DNA of 64,000 nt from Carboxydocella sporoproducens DSM 16521 (GCF_900167165.1 NZ_FUXM01000008.1:22774-86773), one strand, 5' to 3'. Positions 1-8,234 are shown, numbered from the stretch's first letter. Numbers and translations are program-made. Notes: generated by a model from the sequence alone, not told the origin.

Positions 1-1235
1 CCGCAAACATGGGCTACGGCACAATCCCGACACTCTGGGATTGTCAGCACATTCCGTGTTTGCCAGAGTCTGACGGCTTCCTGGTCATATATCACTTCCG
101 GCCAGAAAATGCCCAGCCGATGCTCCGCCCGACCGGCAGTGGCGGTACAACCATAAATATAGCCGTGCAGATCAAAAACCCATTCTTTTTTGGCTGCAGG
201 ACAGGTATCAAAAGCCGGTACCAGCATTTCTCCGTTTTCTATCAGGTAACGGATGCCTTTGAAATCCGGCTGATGGAATTTTTGCAAGAGGGGTTCTTTT
301 TTAGTCAGAGCGGCATAAGCAGCCCACATTTCCAGGCGGTTGAACAAATGCTGGGGCCTGGCGTAGCAATCATAAAGTTCATAATTTCTTCCCAGCTGAG
401 TTTTAAACTGGCCAGGAGACAAATCCAACCAGCCCTGTTCCTCCAGATAACGCACCAGGGGCAAGAGGGAAGGTAAATTTTCTTTGTCTACTACTACCCG
501 GAAATTGATGGGGAAACCAGCCGCTACCGCTGCCCTAATTCCTCTCATTATTTCAGCAAAAGTACCCCGACCATCAGCTGTACCCCGACGGGCATCGTGA
601 ACTTCCTGGGGCCCATCGATAGTCACCTGGATTTCTTTGATCCTTACCCCACTGGCCTGGAATAATGGAACAAACTGCTCCAGGTCGTACCCATTGGTTA
701 CGGCAGCCAGTTCGAAATCATTAGTCTTTGCCTGACGAGCAATATAATCAATAATTTCCAGTTGTCGGGGGCTGGCAATCAGCGGCTCACCGCCAAAGAG
801 AGTAATAAAAGGCCTTGGTTGTTCCTGGCCAAATTTACTGCTGATATGTTGAAAAAAAGCATCCACAACTTCTTTAGTGACTAATTCTCCCTCTTTCATG
901 CCCTGCTGAAAACAGTAGGTACAGGCCAGGTTACAGGCATAGGTAGGCACTAACAAAATATGGGTGGGAGAAGTGGCTAATTCCTGCTGAAATTCCCCAT
1001 ATTTATCAGCCAGCAACAGGCTTTCACTGGTGGCATCAGGCAGGATATAACCTCTGTCCTGCAGATAACTCAATAATTCCGGTCCTACCTCTTCCCAGCG
1101 ACCAGCTGCCGCGGCTTCCAGCTGCGCTCCTTCCTCCGCTGTAGCAAAATCCACCAGCCCCATGAGCGCATTGACCAGGGCATATTCCTTGCCCTCGAAC
1201 AAAGGCAAAATCAGGTTATATTTACTCCAGTACAT
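1..1235 (-). CDS. Radical SAM/SPASM peptide-maturase-like protein, cut by the window edge
   Basis: About 411 residues are visible and the C-terminus lies beyond base 1. A CxxxCxxC cluster at about residues 101-108 (ACNLACTYC) would hold the radical SAM 4Fe-4S cluster. LFGGEPL and TIDGPQ, typical of SPASM-subfamily maturases, follow. Near the C-terminus DTCPAAKK, YGCTATAG and ECRDCAVAHVC look like the SPASM domain that binds auxiliary clusters. The ATG at 1235 has an AAGGAGG ribosome site. It is the third gene after an ArsM-like methyltransferase and a 35-residue Cys-rich peptide, which is the usual setting of enzymes that modify ribosomal peptides. The substrate is inferred from position only; an anaerobic sulfatase maturase is less likely because no sulfatase is seen nearby. 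Confidence 0.85.
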   Translation of the reverse strand, partial: MYWSKYNLILPLFEGKEYALVNALMGLVDFATAEEGAQLEAAAAGRWEEVGPELLSYLQDRGYILPDATSESLLLADKYGEFQQELATSPTHILLVPTYACNLACTYCFQQGMKEGELVTKEVVDAFFQHISSKFGQEQPRPFITLFGGEPLIASPRQLEIIDYIARQAKTNDFELAAVTNGYDLEQFVPLFQASGVRIKEIQVTIDGPQEVHDARRGTADGRGTFAEIMRGIRAAVAAGFPINFRVVVDKENLPSLLPLVRYLEEQGWLDLSPGQFKTQLGRNYELYDCYARPQHLFNRLEMWAAYAALTKKEPLLQKFHQPDFKGIRYLIENGEMLVPAFDTCPAAKKEWVFDLHGYIYGCTATAGRAEHRLGIFWPEVIYDQEAVRLWQTRNVLTIPECRDCAVAHVC

Positions 1236-1259
1236 GCTTGCCCTCCTTGACGGCAAGCA

Positions 1260-1291
1260 GCCGACAGGACAGCTTAGCTGTCACTGCCGGC
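1260..1291 (-). promoter_or_regulatory. Hairpin between the peptide gene and the radical SAM gene
   Basis: In the minus-strand RNA an 8-bp outer helix (one G-U pair), a bulged base and a 5-bp inner helix close a CTAAG loop. It starts 17 bases after the peptide stop codon and ends before the radical SAM ribosome site. There is no clear T-run, so it may act as a partial attenuator or an RNA-processing or stability element that keeps the peptide more abundant than the enzyme. The function is inferred. Confidence 0.5.
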
Positions 1292-1308
1292 TCCTGCCTT
1301 AAACTGGA

Positions 1309-1416
1309 TTAGTCGTGGCAACCAGCCACCACTTTGGATTGTTTGGAACAGCACTGAGCCAGGTTCAGGGCTCCGCTGCAGCACTTTTTCTCCTGTTTTT
1401 TGGTTACAGGACGCAT
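1309..1416 (-). CDS. 35-residue Cys-rich peptide, candidate RiPP precursor
   Basis: This short ORF has a near-perfect ribosome site (AAGGAGGTGA, 3 bases before the ATG at 1416). The first 11 residues are basic (MRPVTKKQEKK), followed by Cys-Cys at 12-13, Cys-Cys at 22-23, Cys at 33 and the ending CHD. The pattern is CC-x8-CC-x9-C. There is no signal peptide or membrane segment. It lies 4 bases after the methyltransferase stop codon, and its ribosome site overlaps the end of that gene, so translation is probably coupled. The downstream radical SAM/SPASM gene makes a modified peptide the leading idea. A metal- or metalloid-binding metallothionein-like peptide is the alternative. I do not recognise the family. 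Confidence 0.7.
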   Translation of the reverse strand: MRPVTKKQEKKCCSGALNLAQCCSKQSKVVAGCHD

Positions 1417-1420
1417 AATG

Positions 1421-2056
1421 TCACCTCCCTTCCCTGCCTTTACTGGCACGCAGGGTCAAACTAGCAAAAGGATACCCGTTCTTCAGGTATTCTCGCCGTT
1501 TGAGGATAACTATTTGCTGGAAACCAGCCGCCTCAATGGCTGCCAGATATTCCTCTTCCGTAATGGCTCCTCCCCAGCAATCGGCCCAGGCCTGTGGATC
1601 CTGTTTTACTTCCTCCGGCAGTGGTACCAGCGAGACAGCATCACTGATTACCATTCTGCCTCCCGGCTTCAGAACCCGGGCGATTTCCCGGTAGGCCCGA
1701 AATTTATCGTGGACATGGTTAATCACACAGTTGCTGAGCACACAGTCAAAAGTTGCCTCCGGAAAAGGCAGCCGGGTCAGGTCACCTTGAATAAATTCAC
1801 ATTCCTCTGCTTTCTCCTCCTGGCGGGCAGCTGCTCGCGCCTGTTCCAGCATGGCTGGAGTCAAATCCAGACCAACCGCTTTGCCTCCTGGCCTGACCAG
1901 GTCTACAGCCCGCAGCACATCAGCACCACGACCGCAACCAAGGTCCAGTACCCACTCACCTGGTTGTAAATCAGCCAGCTCCAGATTGGAACCACAGCTC
2001 AGATTGGAGCAAGCTGTTGCTTCTCTGGTATAACGCTGAATGATTTCTTTCTCCAT
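1421..2056 (-). CDS. ArsM-like SAM-dependent methyltransferase
   Basis: This is a class I methyltransferase of about 211 residues. The SAM-binding motif VLDLGCGRGAD is near residues 34-44, followed by GLDLTPAML and the ArsM-like stretch VLSNCVINHV. DCWGGAIT resembles the region holding a substrate cysteine in arsenite methyltransferases, and the N-terminus also carries two cysteines (ACSNLSCG). The ATG at 2056 follows GGAGGGGG, so it is preferred over an upstream in-frame start. It is the first gene of the operon. It could methylate arsenic, the small Cys-rich peptide or another thiol; the sequence shows ArsM-like architecture but not the substrate. Confidence 0.8.
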   Translation of the reverse strand: MEKEIIQRYTREATACSNLSCGSNLELADLQPGEWVLDLGCGRGADVLRAVDLVRPGGKAVGLDLTPAMLEQARAAARQEEKAEECEFIQGDLTRLPFPEATFDCVLSNCVINHVHDKFRAYREIARVLKPGGRMVISDAVSLVPLPEEVKQDPQAWADCWGGAITEEEYLAAIEAAGFQQIVILKRREYLKNGYPFASLTLRASKGREGR

Positions 2057-2087
2057 ACCGTTACCCCCTCCGGGTATCAACAGCTAT

Positions 2088-2117
2088 ATTATAACATTTT
2101 TTCGCTGAAAATGTCAA
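2088..2117 (-). promoter_or_regulatory. SigA-type promoter of the methyltransferase-peptide-rSAM operon
   Basis: TTGACA (2117-2112) and TATAAT (2093-2088) are both exact consensus, separated by 18 bases on the minus strand. The -10 box ends about 31 bases before the methyltransferase ATG. No other strong promoter was seen before the peptide or maturase genes. Confidence 0.75.
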
Positions 2118-2176
2118 AAGCGATTTTAATTTTTGGACATACTAATAGTGTAAATCCGGACAAGGAGGTTAGTCCT

Positions 2177-2683
2177 ATGCGCCAAATTCGTTTTATTATC
2201 TTAATTGTATTGCTGATGCCTGTACTTTTTGCCTGTACCCCCCAGCGCAAGCCCAAACCAGCCGAACCACCACCTCTGGCCCAGCTGCCCACGCCAGTAG
2301 AAGACTTGCCCCTGGATATTATGGGTACTGCTGATGCCTACGCACGGGCGATCGCCAAAAACCAGCTGGATAAAGCCAAAAAAATGAGCAGTCCCGCCAA
2401 CCGCCGCTGGCTGGAGGTTAGTTATCCGGCTGCCCTGCAAAAAATAGCGCGCCAGTATAAAGTAGGAACAATCCGCTTCAATCGCGCTGATTTTGAAGCG
2501 GCTTTACTGGAAGGAGATTCCTATGAGCGGCTGGTGGTAACCCACAGTCTCTTTTTCCCCATTGGACCAGCAGGCACCGGTCAAGTCTACCTTAAGTTTC
2601 GTATAACTAAAGTGGGTAAAAAATATCTAGTCCAGTCCACTGAGTTACTGAGCAAACTCCCCACCCCACCACCAGGTCAATAA
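2177..2683 (+). CDS. Putative lipoprotein of unknown function
   Basis: The protein has 168 residues. The start at 2177 is chosen because AAGGAGG precedes it and because it gives a clean lipoprotein signal: MRQIR, a hydrophobic stretch and the lipobox VLFAC, so the mature protein would begin at Cys about 20. A Pro-rich linker (residues 25-50) is followed by a globular domain with an NTF2/DUF4878-like feel (AYARAIAKNQLDKAKKM, then beta-rich segments). It is transcribed away from the RiPP-like operon and towards the next gene. It is probably anchored outside the cytoplasmic membrane; its role is unknown. Confidence 0.6.
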   Translation: MRQIRFIILIVLLMPVLFACTPQRKPKPAEPPPLAQLPTPVEDLPLDIMGTADAYARAIAKNQLDKAKKMSSPANRRWLEVSYPAALQKIARQYKVGTIRFNRADFEAALLEGDSYERLVVTHSLFFPIGPAGTGQVYLKFRITKVGKKYLVQSTELLSKLPTPPPGQ

Positions 2684-2685
2684 GT

Positions 2686-3204
2686 TCAGGATTTGATCTG
2701 ACTTAATTCACTGGCAAAGTCCGCTGCCATCCGTCCCTGACGAATGGCAGCAGCTATTTTTTGCAATCTGGCCCGGTTTTCCGGGCTACTGGTTATGATC
2801 ACCTCTTGCCAGCCGGGTTCCTGTTCCTTGACTATCTGCCTGATTTTCTGCTCGCTTTCCGGCGTCAGTTCAGGAACAGCGATATAGATCCGGTTATGCC
2901 AGATAACTACCACCGGTTGTTCTATCCCCGGTTTTTTTGCCAGGAATTGTTCCCAGGCGGCAGCAGCCTGAGCCCCATCAGCCGGAGTGGCCGGAGCCTT
3001 CCCCGCGGTACCTGCTCTCCCCAGGGGATGAGGCGGCAGGGGCAGCTGAGGTGCCGGATTTTCCGGTCTCAATCCCACTTTTCGCTGAGGTTGCTGCAGC
3101 AGGTTTTCTGCCCCTCGCGGTAATCCCGCATCACGGTAGAGATAAAAAAAGGCAAGGCCAGTAAATAGAATTAGCGCTAAAAAGAGGGGTAAACCCTTTT
3201 TCAT
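2686..3204 (-). CDS. Membrane-anchored protein of unknown function (YhcN/YlaJ-like)
   Basis: The protein has 172 residues with an N-terminal membrane segment (residues 5-23, no lipobox), a long Pro/Ala linker and a C-terminal alpha/beta domain. That domain contains VVIWHNRIYIAVP and EVIITSSPENRARL, a pattern resembling the YhcN/YlaJ sporulation proteins, in which a short domain with a conserved turn of this kind recurs. The ATG at 3204 has a GGAGG site. It converges on the lipoprotein gene with two bases between the stop codons. A role in spores is only a family-level suggestion. Confidence 0.5.
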   Translation of the reverse strand: MKKGLPLFLALILFTGLAFFYLYRDAGLPRGAENLLQQPQRKVGLRPENPAPQLPLPPHPLGRAGTAGKAPATPADGAQAAAAWEQFLAKKPGIEQPVVVIWHNRIYIAVPELTPESEQKIRQIVKEQEPGWQEVIITSSPENRARLQKIAAAIRQGRMAADFASELSQIKS

Positions 3205-3394
3205 TGTCAGTCCTCCTTGTTCCTTTTGTGTTTTATTTTAACCGCAACTACCCACTGTCAACTCATACGAGTCTTTTCAGCATGCCCTAATAAATACAAA
3301 AAAACGTGGGCTGGGATTCGCATAATGGGTATTCTGGTAGGATGAGGCATCACGCCGAAATCCTTCGGCCTTTTGGTTACGACAATGGCAGCAA

Positions 3395-3682
3395 CTATTT
3401 CGCCTTACTCATCGTCGTAATATTAATAATTTGAGATGAGTTAAAACACAGGTATAGGAACACTTTCTCCAGAACTGCCGCATTACGGATGTTAAATAGC
3501 GACGGAATGTCTCGCTTTAATACCTTATCCACTACATCTTCCCGTAGCATCCTCTGGGCATAATAATCGTCTTTCGACAAGGCAAGTTCAGGGAAACCGC
3601 CTACCGTCAGATAACTGAAAATGCTTCTGTATAATTTATGCAAATTATATAACTTGTATTTACTTTTTTGTCTAAAAAACAA
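3395..3682 (-). pseudogene. Remnant of a DUF4143-type AAA ATPase
   Basis: The 95-residue frame reads like the middle of an AAA_14/DUF4143 ATPase: YLTVGGFPE, a run of charged residues with MLREDVVDKVLKRDIPSLF, and FLYLCFNSSQIINITTMSKA. Intact family members have about 400 residues with an N-terminal P-loop and continue past this point into a winged helix. Both are absent, and the frame stops just where the winged helix should start. The flanks (3205-3394) show no gene. It is most likely a decayed leftover of an acquired ATPase gene. Confidence 0.6.
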
Positions 3683-3720
3683 GACCGGAAACGCCCTCTG
3701 CGCTTCCGGTCTTGTTTTTT
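3673..3720 (-). terminator. Rho-independent terminator of the lactate operon
   Basis: AAAACAAGACCGGAA and its exact complement form a stem around a short loop, and the minus strand has T/A-rich flanks. The stop codon of the FMN hydroxy-acid enzyme lies at the edge of the stem, which marks the operon end. Confidence 0.8.
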
Positions 3721-4732
3721 AGAACAGGATTTCCCGCTTTACATTTTTAACCGAGGCAGTTCCGGTCAAAAGCATAGTCTGAACCAGTTCGCCTTTCATT
3801 TTGTTGAGCAGGAAGGCAACTCCTTCCTGACCGCCCCCAAAAGCTCCCACTACCAGAGGACGGCCTACCAGAACGGCATCTGCCCCCAGGGCCAGCAGTT
3901 TCAGGACATCGGCCCCGCTGCGTACTCCTCCATCGGCAAAAATCAGCACTTTGCCCTTGACCCGGCTGGCGATTTCCGGCAATACTTCGGCAGCTCCCGG
4001 TGTGAAATCCAGTACCCTTCCACCATGATTGGAAACTACTATGGCTTTAGCTCCTGCCTCCACAGCCAGTTCTGCCTCTTCCGGAGTCATGATGCCCTTG
4101 AGAATGAAGGGCAATGTTGTAGCCTGTACCAGCTCTTTGATTTCCGCCAGGGTTTTGGGGCCTACCGGTTGCCCTTTGAGGGCCATGGTGATCAGGCCAG
4201 CGCCATCTATATCCACACCAACAGCCAGCGCCCCGGCTGCCTCTGCCTGGCGGATGCGCTTGATGATCTCCTCCTGGGCCCGCGGTTTGATAATGGCAAT
4301 ACCTTTGCCCTGGTGTCTGGCAATGGCTTTCAGGCCGCTGTCATACATGGTCGGGTCAGCTCCATCCCCGCTCATGCCCAGCGTACCGGCTTGCAACGAC
4401 CCGGCAATAATATACTCGATAAATTCTTCCTCGGTTAACTGGCCACCCATATTATAAGGAGTGCCGGTCATGGGTGCTGCCAGTACTGGTAGGGCCAGTT
4501 TTTCTCCCCATAGCTCCAGGGTAGTATCTGGCTCTTTAACTTCATGAATAGTCCGCATGTTGAAGCGATAGGCTGCCAGGGCCGCCAGATTGGCTCGAAA
4601 AGCACTACCAGTGCCCAGACCTCCCATCCCTGGTACTTCACCGGCACAGGCCCGCCCATCACAAACCGGACAAACCCGGCAATAGCCCTGTAATTTTTCC
4701 CTGGCGTTTTTTCTGATAGCTGCCAAGTCCAT
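3719..4732 (-). CDS. FMN-dependent alpha-hydroxy-acid oxidising protein
   Basis: This TIM-barrel flavoenzyme has 337 residues and belongs to the lactate oxidase/glycolate oxidase family, which oxidises 2-hydroxy acids to 2-keto acids. The catalytic motif SNHGGRVLDFTPG (His-Gly-Gly-Arg) is intact, as are the FMN phosphate-binding stretches FADGGVRSG and GADAVLVGRPL. The N-terminus carries four cysteines (CRVCPVCDGRAC) that classical lactate oxidases lack; they may bind a metal or Fe-S cluster. The ATG at 4732 follows GGAGGGG. It is the last gene of the lactate operon, directly after the FadR-type regulator. L-lactate is the likely substrate from context, but another hydroxy acid is possible. 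Confidence 0.85.
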   Translation of the reverse strand: MDLAAIRKNAREKLQGYCRVCPVCDGRACAGEVPGMGGLGTGSAFRANLAALAAYRFNMRTIHEVKEPDTTLELWGEKLALPVLAAPMTGTPYNMGGQLTEEEFIEYIIAGSLQAGTLGMSGDGADPTMYDSGLKAIARHQGKGIAIIKPRAQEEIIKRIRQAEAAGALAVGVDIDGAGLITMALKGQPVGPKTLAEIKELVQATTLPFILKGIMTPEEAELAVEAGAKAIVVSNHGGRVLDFTPGAAEVLPEIASRVKGKVLIFADGGVRSGADVLKLLALGADAVLVGRPLVVGAFGGGQEGVAFLLNKMKGELVQTMLLTGTASVKNVKREILF

Positions 4733-4756
4733 TTTTCTTCCCCTCCAGTCTAGCAA

Positions 4757-5467
4757 TTATTCTTTGATCTTTTTGGCCAGTTCCGCCTCAGCAAAGAGGA
4801 GATGATCCAGCATGGCCCGCTCCGCCGCCTGGGGCTGTTTGTTCCGGATGGCATCATAAATGCGGCGGTGCTGTTCCATTAGCTTTTCCCCGTTTCCCGG
4901 AGTCAGGAACAACTGCTTGCGGGCCGCTACTATTGCACTGTGAAAGGAGTCGGAAATGGTACGCATCAATCGCACCAGCCAACCGTTATGGGTGGCTTCG
5001 GCAATGGCATAATGAAAGGCGGTATCACTAACTTCCCCTTTCTCGAAATCTGCCACATTATCTTCCATCTGTTTCAGCGCTTCTTCTATCTTCTGGATTT
5101 CCTCCGGTGTAGCCCGTTCCGCAGCCAAACGCGCTGCCGCCGTTTCGAATATTTTCCGCACTTCATAAATTTCAAAGAAATTGCCCCGCTCGATGGAGAG
5201 AAACATGGCCAGGGGCTGGATGATGGCGTCACTACAGGCTTCCCGCACAAAGGTGCCCTCACCGGTGCGTATTTCCACAAAACCCATCATTTCCAGGGCT
5301 CTGAGGGCTTCCCTCACCGAAGCCCGGCTGACTTGCAGTTTTTCCGCTAATTCCCGTTCGGACAGGAGTTTATCTCCCGGTTTCAAATCGCCTTCCGCCA
5401 TCAAATCCCTGATCTGTTCGACAATTTCCTCATATATTTTTTTGGGCTTTATAGGCCGAAATTCCAT
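4757..5467 (-). CDS. FadR/GntR-family regulator, LldR/LutR-like
   Basis: The protein has 236 residues. A winged helix-turn-helix at about 10-75 (ELAEKLQVSRASVREALRALE, then a wing with GEGTFV) is followed by an all-helical FCD ligand domain. The FCD metal/ligand residues appear as DTAFHYAIAEATHN, and as HRRIYDAI near the end. The family includes LldR and LutR, which respond to lactate. It lies inside the operon between the LutB-LutA fusion and the FMN enzyme, so autoregulation of the cluster is likely. Two palindromes upstream of glcD and lctP fit the TGGTnnnACCA class bound by FadR-type proteins. Confidence 0.85.
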   Translation of the reverse strand: MEFRPIKPKKIYEEIVEQIRDLMAEGDLKPGDKLLSERELAEKLQVSRASVREALRALEMMGFVEIRTGEGTFVREACSDAIIQPLAMFLSIERGNFFEIYEVRKIFETAAARLAAERATPEEIQKIEEALKQMEDNVADFEKGEVSDTAFHYAIAEATHNGWLVRLMRTISDSFHSAIVAARKQLFLTPGNGEKLMEQHRRIYDAIRNKQPQAAERAMLDHLLFAEAELAKKIKE

Positions 5468-5547
5468 AACTTTACCCCCTGCAAGAACAGAATATTAAAA
5501 TATTTTCTACACAAGCGGGGCAAGTTCCTTCAGACGCAGGGGATTTT

Positions 5548-7683
5548 TTATTTTAATTTTTCCGCAAGAAGTTCAGCTGTATGCTTGACCCGAATCCCTT
5601 CCCCTTGTTTATCGAAACCGCCGGCAATCTGCATCACACAGCCAGGACAATCCATGGCCACGGTGGTAGCGCCGGTGTTCTTGATATTCTGCAATTTCCT
5701 TTGCAGAATGGGGGCAGAGATTTCCGGGAATTTAAGGGAATAAGACCCCCCCATACCGCAGCACATATCGGCTTCGAACATTTCCGCCAGCTGGTATCCA
5801 GCTTTTTGCAACAGTTCCCGTGGTTGCTGCCATACCTTCAGGGTTCGTTTTAAATGGCAGGAGTCGTGGTATGTCACCTTTTCCAGTGTCTCGCCTTCCA
5901 GCAGAGTCAGCCGTCCTTCATCCACCAATTTTTTCACCAGACTTGAGAAATCCACCGTTTTAGCTGCCAGTTCTCTGGCCCGGGACAACCATTCCTGCCG
6001 CCCCTGGGTTTCCAGGGTGCTGATGAATTCATGTTTTAAGGCCGCGGTACAGGTAGGACAGGCGGAAACCACATAACTTGCCTCGGTTGACAGCAGGGCT
6101 TTCAGGTTATCCACTGCATTCTGGGCCGCTACTTCGAAAGCCCCGTTGTAGCGGGCCGGCGCTCCGCAGCAGGTCTGCCCTTCCGGAAAAACTACTTCTA
6201 TTCCTGCTTTGTTCAATACCTTGATGACCGCTTCTCCCATCTGCGGATAGGCGAAATCAATCAGGCAGCCAGCATAAAAAACTGCTTTTTCCCTAGCAGG
6301 GGTTTGTTTAATCTGCTTCACCCGGTCTCGCAACGGCGTTTCAGCAATGGTGGGTAAACTGCGAAACTCAGCCAGCCCGGAGAAAAACAGAGGTAAATGC
6401 CGGATAAAACCTCCCCTGGCAAAGGGTTTTTGCGCCAGGGATGCTGCCCGCAACAGGGAATGAAAGAGGCGGCGATTGCTTAATACCCCGGAAAAGATGG
6501 CCTTCTGAGTCAGGGATTGCCCCTCTTCCTTGACCAGCCGCCGCCGGATTTCCACAATCAATTCCGGGATATCGATTTTGCCCGGACAGACTTCCCGGCA
6601 GCGTCCACACATGATACAAAGGCCCTGAATTTCTTCCGATTTCTTCAGCTCATCAAACCAGGCTGTCAAGATGGTGCCAATGCCACCAGCATAAACATGC
6701 CCGAAAACGTGGCCCCCTACCAGCCGGTAAACAGGACAAACATTGAGACAGGAAGCGCAGCGGATACACTGCAGAGCTTCCTTGAATTTGGGATCCCGGG
6801 CCATTTCCGAGCGGCGATTATCCATGAGGATGATGTGCAGTTCTTTTCCCGACCCGTCGGGATTGGGGGTGGACCCGGTGATCATGGAAACATAGCTGGT
6901 CAGCAATTGCCCGGTAGCACTGCGGGGCAGCGCCTGCAGAATCGGAGCTATATCGGTAAAAGAGGGAACCAGTTTTTCCAGCCCTACTATGGCCACATGG
7001 ATGCGGGGCAAAGTAGTGACCAGCCGGGCATTCCCTTCATTGGTCACCAGCACCAGGGTGCCCGTTTCCGCTACTGCTATATTGGCCCCGGAAATGCCCA
7101 TATCCGCTGCCAGAAAATACTGGCGCAGTTCCTGGCGGGCCACCTTGACCAGGCGCGGAATATCACTGGTAAGGCGTTCCTGAACTTCTTTGCTGAACAA
7201 ATCCGCCACTTCTTCTTTGGTCATGTGAATTGCTGGCATCACCATATGAGAGGGCTTTTGGCCAGCTAGCTGGATAATCCATTCCCCCAGGTCAGTCTCC
7301 TTCACTGTCAGTCCGGCCTGTTCCAGATAGGGATTGAGGTGAATCTCCTCAGAGGCCATGGACTTGGATTTGACCACCAGTTTGACTCCCTTTTCCCGGG
7401 CCAGGTTTAATATATATTCCTTTACCGCCTGGGGACTGCTGGTCCGAAAGACTTTTGCTCCCCTGGCTTCCGCCTCTCGCTGAAACTGCTGGGCCAGCTC
7501 TTCCAGCCGTTCAGCCGCTCCTCCCTTGATTTCGGCTATACGACTGCGCAAACCTTCAAAATCAATCCCTTCATAGGCTTTGGCCCGGCTGATGACATAG
7601 GCCTCGGAAAACCGACCCAGCGCTCCGGTCAGATTGGGATTGTGCAGGGCCTGTTCAATCGACTGTTTAAATTGCTCGGTCAT
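5548..7683 (-). CDS. Fused LutB-LutA (LldF-LldE) lactate oxidation Fe-S protein
   Basis: The protein has 711 residues. An N-terminal LUD domain (about 60-300) precedes two 4Fe-4S motifs (Cys 306/309/312/316 and 356/359/362/366). Two CCG domains follow (about 470-545 with QTCCGAPA, and 605-683 with DSCHLKR and CCGMGG). LutB normally has the LUD and ferredoxin parts and LutA the CCG domains, so this is both subunits in one chain, as in several anaerobes. It probably oxidises L-lactate to pyruvate together with LutC. Its ATG overlaps the lutC stop by one base, so the genes are tightly coupled. Confidence 0.88.
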   Translation of the reverse strand: MTEQFKQSIEQALHNPNLTGALGRFSEAYVISRAKAYEGIDFEGLRSRIAEIKGGAAERLEELAQQFQREAEARGAKVFRTSSPQAVKEYILNLAREKGVKLVVKSKSMASEEIHLNPYLEQAGLTVKETDLGEWIIQLAGQKPSHMVMPAIHMTKEEVADLFSKEVQERLTSDIPRLVKVARQELRQYFLAADMGISGANIAVAETGTLVLVTNEGNARLVTTLPRIHVAIVGLEKLVPSFTDIAPILQALPRSATGQLLTSYVSMITGSTPNPDGSGKELHIILMDNRRSEMARDPKFKEALQCIRCASCLNVCPVYRLVGGHVFGHVYAGGIGTILTAWFDELKKSEEIQGLCIMCGRCREVCPGKIDIPELIVEIRRRLVKEEGQSLTQKAIFSGVLSNRRLFHSLLRAASLAQKPFARGGFIRHLPLFFSGLAEFRSLPTIAETPLRDRVKQIKQTPAREKAVFYAGCLIDFAYPQMGEAVIKVLNKAGIEVVFPEGQTCCGAPARYNGAFEVAAQNAVDNLKALLSTEASYVVSACPTCTAALKHEFISTLETQGRQEWLSRARELAAKTVDFSSLVKKLVDEGRLTLLEGETLEKVTYHDSCHLKRTLKVWQQPRELLQKAGYQLAEMFEADMCCGMGGSYSLKFPEISAPILQRKLQNIKNTGATTVAMDCPGCVMQIAGGFDKQGEGIRVKHTAELLAEKLK

Positions 7684-8234
7684 TAGTTGCCACCTCCCAG
7701 ATCGTCCACCAGCACTATCACCAGTCGTCCAGGTCCATGCACCCCGATGGTCAGTACCCGCTCGATATCAGCGGTACGACTGGGACCGGTAATAAACGCC
7801 AGGTAGCTGGCTTCAGTAGGCTTAACCCGGGGCAGGAGAGTGCCCATGTCCGGCAGAATCTGCCGGGTCCCCAGAATAGCCAGGTGAATTTCCGGCAGAG
7901 TGGAAACCAGTCTTTGCTCCACCTGAGTAGCAACCTGTACCAGAGTACCAGTGTCCGCCAGACCCCAGTCCATTTGACTGATACCAATCCGCGCCTGGGC
8001 GGCCAGTTCCTTAGTGCAGGCGAATTTCAGGCCAGGAATTTTTTCCTCAAGAGCACTTAAGTCCATTCCCTGAATCAGGGGCGAATCTGCCCAGAACGCA
8101 TAAGCCCCAGGTCTGTTTGCCACCCCCTCCTGTACCAGGAAAGTTAAAATGAAATCCAGAGCTTCTGTCTGACTGGCAAAACGATAAACTTCTGCCCCCA
8201 CAGCTTCAGCCCGGGTCTTAAAAGCTTCCCACAC
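7683..8234 (-). CDS. lutC: LUD-domain lactate utilisation protein LutC/LldG
   Basis: This is a single LUD domain of 183 residues. DWGLADTGTLVQ and RLVSTLPEIHLAILG match the conserved core, and ITGPSRTADIERVLTIGVHGP is the C-terminal signature. LutC is the small subunit of the LutABC L-lactate oxidation complex. The start is GTG at 8234, with GGAGG eight bases upstream; it overlaps the preceding Fe-S subunit gene by 17 bases. It is cotranscribed with the LutB-LutA fusion. Confidence 0.85.
   Translation of the reverse strand: MWEAFKTRAEAVGAEVYRFASQTEALDFILTFLVQEGVANRPGAYAFWADSPLIQGMDLSALEEKIPGLKFACTKELAAQARIGISQMDWGLADTGTLVQVATQVEQRLVSTLPEIHLAILGTRQILPDMGTLLPRVKPTEASYLAFITGPSRTADIERVLTIGVHGPGRLVIVLVDDLGGGN

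Noticed and set aside
1400..1969. 189-codon plus-strand ORF opposite the methyltransferase
   Set aside because: It is a shadow of a gene with clear SAM-binding motifs, promoter and ribosome site on the minus strand.
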